Source: Syntrophaceae bacterium UBA7544
GTDB taxonomy: Bacteria; Desulfobacterota; Syntrophia; Syntrophales; Smithellaceae
NCBI GenBank assembly: GCA_002479215.1
Contig: DLME01000126.1
Coordinates: 15,863 to 22,854, forward strand
Length of the DNA stretch: 6,992 bases
Reading direction: 5' to 3'
A program made the translations under genes and the position numbers. Every line of letters begins with the position of its first letter. Position 1 is the first letter of the stretch. A model generated the notes under the pieces. That model worked only from the letters and a program-made list of their open reading frames with translations, did no database searches and was not told the origin of the DNA. Below, one piece after another: positions 1 through 4,893 of this stretch.

Positions 1-88
1 AGAGAGGGGGATTCGAACCCCCGTGGGAGCTTGTGGCCCCCAAATCGATTTCGAGTCGATCCCGTTACGACCACTTCGGTATCTCTCC
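1..88 (-). tRNA. tRNA-Ser (anticodon CGA), 3' end cut by the window edge
   Basis: Reads on the minus strand from 88. The 5' acceptor strand GGAGAGA (88-82) pairs with TCTCT at 5-1, so only the last two acceptor bases, the discriminator base and any CCA lie outside. The D stem is CCG/CGG. The anticodon stem ATCGA/TCGAT closes a 7-base loop CTCGAAA with anticodon CGA at 53-51, which reads the serine codon UCG. A long class II variable arm follows (TGGGGGC / GCTCCCA with a 5-base loop), as expected for serine tRNA. The T arm is GGGGG-TTCGAAT-CCCCC (22-6). All arms fold without mispairs except one G-U in the variable arm. A TATAAT-like -10 hexamer lies on the same strand at 126-121, but no good -35 was found. 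Confidence 0.94.
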
Positions 89-177
89 ACTTATCTTATT
101 AAACATTTCTAATGCAACAAATTATATTCCAACGAATGATTTCGTCCGGCACGCTGGAAATGCCTGGGCGGGTCGTT

Positions 178-204
178 CCGTTACGACCACTTCGGTATTT
201 CTCC
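178..204 (-). pseudogene. Partial duplicate of the tRNA-Ser 5' end
   Basis: These 27 bases match 62-88, the first 27 bases of the tRNA-Ser gene, with one mismatch (position 199 against 83). They comprise the acceptor 5' strand, the two linking bases and the whole D arm. On the minus strand the similarity stops exactly after the D stem. I find no anticodon stem, variable arm or TTCGAAT T loop in the following bases (177 down to 89), so this is not a working tRNA. The two copies are direct repeats 116 bp apart, and this one begins two bases past the tadA stop codon. It may be a relic of a tandem tRNA-Ser pair or the scar of an integration or excision event. Confidence 0.8.
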
Positions 205-206
205 GG

Positions 207-686
207 TTAATTATCTGTCCGAAGCGGGCGGGATGTTACCCTCTTTTGGCGAAAAAATCTACTCAAAAGTGCCCCGCATTCTTCCTGCAGAATACCTTCT
301 GTTATTTCTACCTGATGATTCAGTCGCTCATCGGTTAAAATTTTATACAATGATACAACGGCGCCGTTTTTGGGATCACGTACCCCGAAAATTACTCTGG
401 AGAGTCTGGCCTGAATGATTGCGCCCGCGCACATGATGCAAGGCTCCAGAGTGACGTAAAGTTCCGCGCCTACCAAGCGGTAATTGCCGGTAGTCTCTCC
501 CGCTTGTCTTAAGGCCAGTAACTCCGCGTGCGCCGAAGGATCATTTTTCGTAATGGGTGAATTGTGTGCCCGCGCTAAAACACGGCCTTCACTCACCAAT
601 ACAGCGCCAACTGGTATTTCGCCCTCGCCGTACGCGATTTCGGCTTCCTCCAGCGCAATTTTCATGAAAGCATAATAATTTTGCAT
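207..686 (-). CDS. tadA: tRNA-specific adenosine deaminase TadA
   Basis: TadA deaminates adenosine 34 to inosine in the wobble position of tRNA-Arg(ACG), so that one tRNA reads several CGN codons. It is a cytosolic zinc enzyme of the cytidine-deaminase fold. The 159 residues are about the usual length. The zinc and catalytic signature is complete: H53-A-E55, with H53 as ligand and E55 as proton shuttle, then P82-C83-I-M-C86. The surrounding GEIPVGAVLV (22-31) and HNSPITKNDPSAHAE (41-55) are typical of TadA rather than other deaminases. The ATG at 686 gives the expected N-terminus; its Shine-Dalgarno is weak (purine-rich AGAGAAAG too far upstream). An internal Met8 is a less likely start. The gene points toward the tRNA-Ser, and its stop codon is two bases from the tRNA fragment. 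It diverges from tonB. Confidence 0.96.
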   Translation of the reverse strand: MQNYYAFMKIALEEAEIAYGEGEIPVGAVLVSEGRVLARAHNSPITKNDPSAHAELLALRQAGETTGNYRLVGAELYVTLEPCIMCAGAIIQARLSRVIFGVRDPKNGAVVSLYKILTDERLNHQVEITEGILQEECGALLSRFFRQKRVTSRPLRTDN

Positions 687-729
687 TTAACAGCCGCTTT
701 CTCTAACATCTAATTTCTCAGCATCGTTA

Positions 730-765
730 TCATATAGTTGATTTTATGGCAATTGCCGTATATGA
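730..765. promoter_or_regulatory. Palindromes overlapping the tonB promoter (possible operator)
   Basis: A perfect 10-bp palindrome, GGCAATTGCC (748-757), sits inside the -35/-10 spacer. Around it lies an inverted pair TCATATA (730-736) and TATATGA (759-765), the right arm covering most of the -10. This is where a repressor site would be expected. TonB genes are often iron-regulated, but the sequence is only weakly like a Fur box, so the regulator is unknown. Confidence 0.35.
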
Positions 766-766
766 T
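738..766 (+). promoter_or_regulatory. Sigma70-type promoter for tonB
   Basis: A -35 TTGATT (738-743) and a -10 TATGAT (761-766) are separated by exactly 17 bases. The -10 differs from TATAAT at one position and the -35 from TTGACA at two. Transcription would start near 773, leaving a leader of only about a dozen bases before the ATG at 786. This fits the absence of a clear Shine-Dalgarno there. It is a prediction from sequence only. Confidence 0.55.
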
Positions 767-785
767 TACTCGAAAGTGATATAAT

Positions 786-1355
786 ATGGATACAAAAAAA
801 GTCATATTATGGCCGGTGCTAATATCGTTTGTCGGGCATCTGGTGTTAATCACAGTGACAGGCATGATTGATTTGCGCGAAAATATTAGCGCCGAGGAAA
901 TAATTACCGTAAATATCAAAGAGCCGGAAACAGAAATACAACCGAAGAAAGAAGAAGAAAAAAAGGATGAAGAAAAAAAGCCGTCCAAGAGTAAAGAAGA
1001 GAAAGATGTCCTTGTCAATGACGGTTGGCGGGAGGAAACCGTTGAACTCGGCAGTGTGGATGTAAAGTATGCCGCTTATTTGGTTAAGATCAAAAAAAAG
1101 ATTCTCCGGATTTGGAAATATCCCGAAAAAGCTTTCAAAAAAAATGAAGAGGGCACTGTTCTGGTAAAACTATCCATTGATGCCAGCGGTACCCTTGCCG
1201 CAACAACCCTTGTGTCTTCTTCCGGGGCTATAGAACTCGATGTAGGAGCGCTGGACGTAGTCAAAGCCGCCGCGCCGTTCGATCCCTTGCCGGAGCAATA
1301 TAACCTTTCGCGCTTGAATATATTGGCTTCCTTCCGGTATAAAATTATGGACTGA
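786..1355 (+). CDS. tonB: TonB family energy transducer
   Basis: TonB carries energy from the ExbB-ExbD proton channel in the inner membrane to outer-membrane receptors that import siderophores, cobalamin and similar ligands. The 189 residues show the full layout. A single N-terminal membrane anchor spans about 7-26. A charged Lys/Glu-rich periplasmic linker follows at about 45-75, in place of the Pro-rich linker of E. coli. A C-terminal TonB domain occupies about 95-189. In the anchor, Ser14 and His18 keep the S-x-x-x-H spacing of E. coli Ser16/His20, the pair needed for coupling to ExbBD. In the C-terminal domain, W110-KYP and the stretch from SSG (144) to APFDPLPE (163-170) are hallmarks of the family. 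No ExbBD or receptor is in the window. btuF starts 68 bp downstream on the same strand with no hairpin between, so the two are probably co-transcribed. The start is the first ATG after the promoter; its ribosome site is weak. Confidence 0.88.
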   Translation: MDTKKVILWPVLISFVGHLVLITVTGMIDLRENISAEEIITVNIKEPETEIQPKKEEEKKDEEKKPSKSKEEKDVLVNDGWREETVELGSVDVKYAAYLVKIKKKILRIWKYPEKAFKKNEEGTVLVKLSIDASGTLAATTLVSSSGAIELDVGALDVVKAAAPFDPLPEQYNLSRLNILASFRYKIMD

Positions 1356-1423
1356 CAATTTTTCCCTCCAGCCAAAATAAGCAGAAGAAACTGAAAGAAG
1401 AAAAACGGTTTTTTATAATAATA

Positions 1424-2344
1424 ATGCGCAAACAATTAAAAATTATTAATAATACTTTACTTATTATTTTGACGTTCTTTTTTGTAAGTGAAACTTCGGC
1501 CGGGACAGTAACCGATGAGATCGGCCGCAAGATAAATATTAAAGAGTCTCCGCAAAGAATTGTTTCCCTTGCTCCGGGAATAACGGAAACTCTTTGGGCG
1601 CTAAATCTTGACGATAAAATTGTGGGCGTAACCACTTTTTGTAATTGGCCGCCGCAGGCGCGTCAGAAACCACGAGTCGGCGGATTCACCAATCCATCTA
1701 TAGAAAAGATTGTTTCCCTGAAACCCGATTTAATCATTGCCACCGCTGACGGCAACAGAAAAGAAACTATACAACAATTGGAAAGAATCGGCCTTTCCGT
1801 CTATGTAACCAATCCCTCCGATACCGATGGTATCCTGAAAAGTATTTTACATATCGGTGAAATAACAAATCGGGAAAAGGACGCCAGTAAACTGGTAGAA
1901 AAACTTCAAAAGAGATTAAACAATATCACGGCGCAAATAAATCACAAAAGTAAACCACGGGTTTTTTTTCAGATTGGGTTGGAGCCCGTTATTACGGCCG
2001 GCAGAGGCACATTAATCAATGAAGTAATCGAGCGAGCCGGAGGCATTAATGTTGCGGGTCTCGACACCGCCCGCTATCCCCGCTACAGTGCGGAGGGTAT
2101 CATGGGAGCATCGCCGGATATAATTCTTTTTGCGCCGATGGCCGGAGACAAAGAATTTGCGGCGGGAAAAAGCTTCTGGCAAAAATTCAAAGGAGTACCG
2201 GCGGTAGATAATAATAGAATTTATCCTATTGATACCGACTTGATCAGCCGGGCATCGCCGCGTATTGTGGATGCAATCGAAAAAATGGCGCTAATTTTTC
2301 ATCCGGGGATAAAAGGTGTTAAATCTCATCTTTCATCTCATTAA
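1424..2344 (+). CDS. btuF: Periplasmic cobalamin/iron-chelate binding protein, BtuF-like
   Basis: This is a class III (helical-backbone) solute-binding protein that would deliver a ligand, most likely vitamin B12 or another corrinoid, to an ABC permease such as BtuCD. A signal peptide (basic start, hydrophobic 11-21, probable cleavage after TSA at 26) sends it to the periplasm; no lipobox is present. The N-terminal lobe carries QRIVSLAPGITETLWAL (44-60), NWPPQAR (74-80) and IEKIVSLKPDLIIA (93-106). The C-terminal lobe carries PRVFFQIGLEPVITAG (178-193) and RASPRIVDAIE (276-286). NWPPQ, the F-Q-I-G segment and RASPRI resemble E. coli BtuF more than the iron-siderophore binders FhuD or FepB, so cobalamin is the favoured ligand, though haem or siderophore cannot be excluded. 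The 306 residues include a short extra tail (about 293-306) read through the 3' end of the converging gene. No permease or ATPase gene is here. The ribosome site is poor. Confidence 0.82.
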   Translation: MRKQLKIINNTLLIILTFFFVSETSAGTVTDEIGRKINIKESPQRIVSLAPGITETLWALNLDDKIVGVTTFCNWPPQARQKPRVGGFTNPSIEKIVSLKPDLIIATADGNRKETIQQLERIGLSVYVTNPSDTDGILKSILHIGEITNREKDASKLVEKLQKRLNNITAQINHKSKPRVFFQIGLEPVITAGRGTLINEVIERAGGINVAGLDTARYPRYSAEGIMGASPDIILFAPMAGDKEFAAGKSFWQKFKGVPAVDNNRIYPIDTDLISRASPRIVDAIEKMALIFHPGIKGVKSHLSSH

Positions 2345-3929
2345 TATTGTGATTCGCTTCCCGCAAGGTATCCCTGATTTCCATTTGTTTGCTCAAAGGC
2401 AGTGCTTGGAGCTTTTTCTTTAGGCCTTGGAGATGAGAAATTTTTGATTCCAAATCACCTAATAACAAATCCCAGTCAATTCGCTTCTCTTCAACCTTAG
2501 GCTGTTTAACTTCTTCCAGCTTAGCGCCGACTTTTAGACGTATTTCTTCCAGATATTCCGGTATTGTTACAGCAAAACCAAATCTTTCCCTGATTAAAGA
2601 AGCCAGATATTCCTGTACGGAGATTTCACCGTGAACTAAAAATATCTGCATTTTTTTACTCTGAAAATGTCCCAGCCAATCCAACAACTGATCCTGGCCC
2701 GCATGCGCGGAAAAACCGCTGATGGTCCATACTTTGGCCTTTATGCTAATGTCTTCACCAAAGAGACGAATTGTCTTCGCGCCATCCACTATCCTGCGGC
2801 CGGGGGTTCCCTCCGCCTGGAAACCGACAAAAACGATACTGGCTCCCGGACGCCACAAATTATGCCGCAGATGATGTTTAATCCTGCCGGCATTAGCCAT
2901 ACCGCTGGCGGAAATAATAATTGCCGATCCCTTTAATTTATTAATTTGCATCGATTGTTCGGTTGTCGATGAAAACTGAAGCTGCGGCAGATCCAAAGGA
3001 TCTTCACCCTTTTTCAAAAGGTCCTGTGTTTCTTCATCAAGGTATGAGCGGTAGCGGCGGAATATTTCTGTCGCCTGAATTGCCAGGGGGCTATCCAGAA
3101 TTACAGGCATGTCTTTAGGCAACTTTCCGGCCATGGACAAAAGATGCAGGGAATAAAGAATTTCCTGTGTCCTTTCCACAGCAAAGGCGGGAATGATGAC
3201 TTTTTCACCTCTGGAGTAACTGTATTGTATCGCTTCGGCCAGTTCATTTAAACTGTCTTCCTCGCCCTTATGATTGCGGTTGCCATAAGTTGATTCCATA
3301 AAAAGAAAGTTCGCCTCGCTTATTGTGCTGGGATCTTCCATTAATAATTGATGGCGACGGCCGATATCGCCGGAGAAAACCAACTTTGTGGTTGCGCCGT
3401 TTTCTTCAATAAATAATTCCAGTATGGCCGCTCCCAAAATATGGCCGGCATCCCGGAAATTTGCCTTTATTCCATTGCCGGGGCTAAAGATACTTTCGTA
3501 AGTTTTGGTTTTAATTAAAGGGGCCACCGCTTGGGCGTCTTTTACCGTATAAAGAGGCTTAACATCCGGGCTTCCGCCGCTGCGCTGCATTTTTTTTATT
3601 TTCCAGCCGGCCTCTACCTCTTGAATATGAGCGCTGTCGAGCAGCAATATTTTCACCAGGTCTCCTGTGGGCTCTGTTGCGTAAATGGGGCCGCGAAATC
3701 CTTTCTGCACAATACGGGGGAGTAATCCCGAATGATCAATATGGGCATGAGTAATCAGGATAAAATCAATACGCTCAGGTTCATATATGTCGACATCCCA
3801 GTTGCGTTTTTCCATTTCATCGTTACCCTGATGCATACCGCAGTCAACGGCGAATCTTGCCTTATCCGTTTCAATAATAAAACAAGAGCCGGTAACTTCT
3901 CTTGCTGCCCCGAGAAATTTAATTTTCAC
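2319..3929 (-). CDS. Beta-CASP metallo-beta-lactamase fold RNase (CPSF73/RNA-specificity-domain type)
   Basis: A 536-residue predicted cytosolic zinc-dependent ribonuclease of the bacterial/archaeal CPSF73-like group. The lactamase motifs are all present: D29, H61-A-H63-I-D65-H66, H163 in AGHILGA, and D188 in SGDIG. The beta-CASP insert begins near 205: motif A is E212 in MESTYGNR, a histidine cluster near 352-356 is the likely motif B, and motif C is H409 in SGFSAHAGQDQL. The RNA-specificity end carries LVHGE (431-435). Relatives of this type are roughly 430-470 residues, so the last 65 or so, charged and predicted helical with possible coiled coil (484-530), are an extension. The start is GTG, supported by a GGAG five bases upstream; no ATG fits. 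Its 3' end overlaps btuF by 26 bp in convergent orientation. The RNA substrate is unknown; it could act in mRNA decay or processing. Confidence 0.9.
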   Translation of the reverse strand: MKIKFLGAAREVTGSCFIIETDKARFAVDCGMHQGNDEMEKRNWDVDIYEPERIDFILITHAHIDHSGLLPRIVQKGFRGPIYATEPTGDLVKILLLDSAHIQEVEAGWKIKKMQRSGGSPDVKPLYTVKDAQAVAPLIKTKTYESIFSPGNGIKANFRDAGHILGAAILELFIEENGATTKLVFSGDIGRRHQLLMEDPSTISEANFLFMESTYGNRNHKGEEDSLNELAEAIQYSYSRGEKVIIPAFAVERTQEILYSLHLLSMAGKLPKDMPVILDSPLAIQATEIFRRYRSYLDEETQDLLKKGEDPLDLPQLQFSSTTEQSMQINKLKGSAIIISASGMANAGRIKHHLRHNLWRPGASIVFVGFQAEGTPGRRIVDGAKTIRLFGEDISIKAKVWTISGFSAHAGQDQLLDWLGHFQSKKMQIFLVHGEISVQEYLASLIRERFGFAVTIPEYLEEIRLKVGAKLEEVKQPKVEEKRIDWDLLLGDLESKISHLQGLKKKLQALPLSKQMEIRDTLREANHNINEMKDEI

Positions 3930-3934
3930 GATAA

Positions 3935-3938
3935 CTCC
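3935..3938 (-). promoter_or_regulatory. Shine-Dalgarno GGAG that fixes the GTG start of the beta-CASP gene
   Basis: On the minus strand the sequence reads ACGGAGTTATC and then GTG at 3929-3927. The five-base spacing is close to ideal. It makes GTG the start codon and argues against an internal ATG. Confidence 0.7.
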
Positions 3939-4100
3939 GTTATGCCAAGATTAACCGCAATAAAAAACAAATTACAGCCCAACGCCTCTGAAAAAAGCAC
4001 AACCTCCTCTTCCTATCCACATTAACTTAAGGAGTAGCGATTTATTTTTTTAAAGCCGGCCGCATGCCAATCAGCTCGCCCTTTAAGGCGGAAATTATTG

Positions 4101-4229
4101 TTACCCGTCAATCTGATTGTATATTCCGGCTTTGGCTGCCTTCTTCATTTTTTTGGCTTCCTTTTTTTCTTTTGCTGTTTTGGCTGGTTTTTTCTTCGCA
4201 TCCTTCTTTGCGTCTCTTGATTTAGACAT
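4101..4229 (-). CDS. Small lysine-rich basic protein (42 aa), function unknown
   Basis: The product is 42 residues with 15 lysines and 8 alanines, starting MSKSRDAKKDAKKK and ending GIYNQIDG. The Lys/Ala/Glu pattern suggests a charged helix that could bind nucleic acid or another polyanion, but no catalytic motif or membrane segment is present. The reading frame stays open upstream to an ATG at 4337. The start at 4229 is chosen because a near-perfect Shine-Dalgarno (AAGGGAGG) lies eight bases before it and the added upstream residues look non-coding. Short Lys/Ala-rich proteins of this kind occur in some deltaproteobacteria as far as I recall, usually labelled hypothetical. The beta-CASP gene starts 171 bp further on the same strand with no clear terminator between, so co-transcription is possible. 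Low-complexity composition makes homology weak evidence here; the ribosome site is the main support. Confidence 0.7.
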   Translation of the reverse strand: MSKSRDAKKDAKKKPAKTAKEKKEAKKMKKAAKAGIYNQIDG

Positions 4230-4235
4230 AGTCTG

Positions 4236-4245
4236 AACCTCCCTT
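4236..4245 (-). promoter_or_regulatory. Strong Shine-Dalgarno for the 42-aa gene
   Basis: The minus strand reads AAGGGAGGTT, ending six bases before the ATG at 4229. Its GGAGG core (4242-4238) is eight bases from the start codon. It is one of the two best ribosome sites in the window and decides the short start over the 78-codon alternative. Confidence 0.8.
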
Positions 4246-4289
4246 AATAATGATTTATAGCATAGCAAAATATTGGCACATTCTCCAAG

Positions 4290-4302
4290 CCAACACTGTT
4301 GG
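4290..4302. promoter_or_regulatory. 13-base palindrome upstream of the 42-aa gene
   Basis: CCAACA-C-TGTTGG is a perfect inverted repeat with a one-base centre, about 60 bp upstream of the start codon at 4229. A weak promoter can be drawn on the minus strand just downstream (TTGGAG, 18 bases, TATGCT, about 4287 to 4258). The palindrome could therefore be an upstream regulator site. No T-run follows it on either strand, so it is not a terminator. Confidence 0.3.
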
Positions 4303-4365
4303 TTGCTAAATATAATAAAATGAATGGATTTGGTCAAATGGTTTGTATAGCCGCATTAAAAAATT

Positions 4366-4799
4366 TTATCGCCGGCCAGGCGGCAGATTCTCAACAGCTT
4401 TTTCTTGCCAGCCCTTTTTCCACATATTATCATCGTCATAAATTTTTCTTCATCAAAAGCTTCAGGGGCGTCTAGTTCATGGTCGCGGGTTTTGCCCTTT
4501 GCTTTTTCCTGAAAATATTCAAGGTACTATTCATGAGCCGTGATCATGGACATAACTTCGCTGGTGCCTGTCCAAATTGAAGCCAGGCGAACATCGCGGT
4601 AAATGCGTTCAATGGGGAAAACATTAGTGTAAGCAATTTCTTGCCTGGCCTTAATGAAAGTGTTTTCAGCTTCTGAAAATTAGCTGCTATTTCGAGAAGA
4701 TATCTTGCCTCAAGCGGATTATTTTTTCTTTTCCTCGGTGTTTTCCACGATTTTTTTGAAAAAATTGCAGAAAATTCTATTGACTTTTTGAAGATCTGT
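4366..4799 (-). pseudogene. Decayed 3' remnant of an acyl-CoA dehydrogenase gene
   Basis: Reading the minus strand from 4676, one frame gives a family-typical C-terminus: [19 protein letters not shown], then [17 protein letters not shown]. The [10 protein letters not shown] and G-T-S-E signatures belong to the FAD-binding end of acyl-CoA dehydrogenases. The frame is broken by TAG at 4529-4527 (A-H-E-stop-Y-L-E-Y-F), after which it resumes. Protein-like reading also continues across three apparent one-base slips in homopolymer runs: 4676-4679, giving upstream [12 protein letters not shown]; 4722-4727, giving FFKKIVENTEEK; and 4443-4447, giving YDDDNMWKKGW and a stop at 4368-4366. The core 4527-4676 is secure; the part above about 4766 is uncertain. 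Only about 140 codons remain; the FAD- and substrate-binding parts of the gene are missing. The product would have oxidised acyl-CoA thioesters in fatty or aromatic acid degradation. Confidence 0.83.
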
Positions 4800-4824
4800 T
4801 GACTTTTGAAACCGTGCTATTGAC
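4780..4824 (+). repeat. Three TTGAC direct repeats spaced about two helical turns
   Basis: TTGAC occurs at 4780, 4799 and 4820, the first two extended as TTGACTTTT(T)GAA. The start-to-start distances are 19 and 21 bases, near two turns of DNA. The third copy is the -35 box of the next promoter. They could be activator sites or alternative -35 boxes. They overlap the uncertain end of the acyl-CoA dehydrogenase remnant, so chance similarity is possible. Confidence 0.35.
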
Positions 4825-4848
4825 ATTCCTATCCATCATCCCTATTAA
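4820..4848 (+). promoter_or_regulatory. Sigma70-type promoter for the large lipoprotein gene
   Basis: A consensus -35 TTGACA (4820-4825), a 17-base spacer and a -10 TATTAA (4843-4848, four of six matches). Initiation near 4855 would leave a leader of about 40 bases. The promoter lies immediately beside the end of recognisable acyl-CoA dehydrogenase sequence. Confidence 0.55.
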
Positions 4849-4877
4849 TATCAATTATTGCTCAAAAAATTTATTAA

Positions 4878-4883
4878 AAGGAG
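4878..4883 (+). promoter_or_regulatory. Shine-Dalgarno AAGGAG for the lipoprotein gene
   Basis: AAGGAG is followed by ten bases and then the ATG at 4894. It supports that start, which also gives a complete lipoprotein signal peptide. Confidence 0.75.
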
Positions 4884-4893
4884 ACGGTAACAT

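Noticed and set aside
33..338. 101-codon open frame on the plus strand
   Set aside because: It runs antisense through the tRNA-Ser, the tRNA fragment and the end of tadA, has no ribosome site and no protein-like motif.
687..785. Cobalamin riboswitch upstream of tonB/btuF
   Set aside because: The intergenic gap is about 100 bp and the predicted leader about 12 bases, too short for the roughly 200-base element, and no B12-box-like sequence is seen.
710..1018. Minus-strand open frame opposite tonB, rich in Ser and Phe
   Set aside because: Its composition is the antisense image of the Lys/Glu-rich TonB linker, and it overlaps the tonB promoter.
1356..1423. Terminator or second promoter between tonB and btuF
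   Set aside because: The gap is purine-rich with no hairpin and no pair of promoter boxes, so co-transcription is the simpler reading.
3929..4002. Short leader reading frame on the minus strand ending in TGA that overlaps the GTG start of the beta-CASP gene
   Set aside because: It has only a GTG start two bases after AGGAGG, too close for a ribosome site, and about 24 codons without recognisable sequence. Translational coupling is possible but unsupported.
4075..4095. CGCC/GGCG hairpin downstream of the 42-aa gene as terminator
   Set aside because: Only four pairs form, and no T-run follows on either strand.
4230..4337. N-terminal extension of the lysine-rich gene to an ATG at 4337
   Set aside because: No ribosome site is present there, while a near-perfect Shine-Dalgarno precedes the internal ATG at 4229; the extra residues are unlike the rest.
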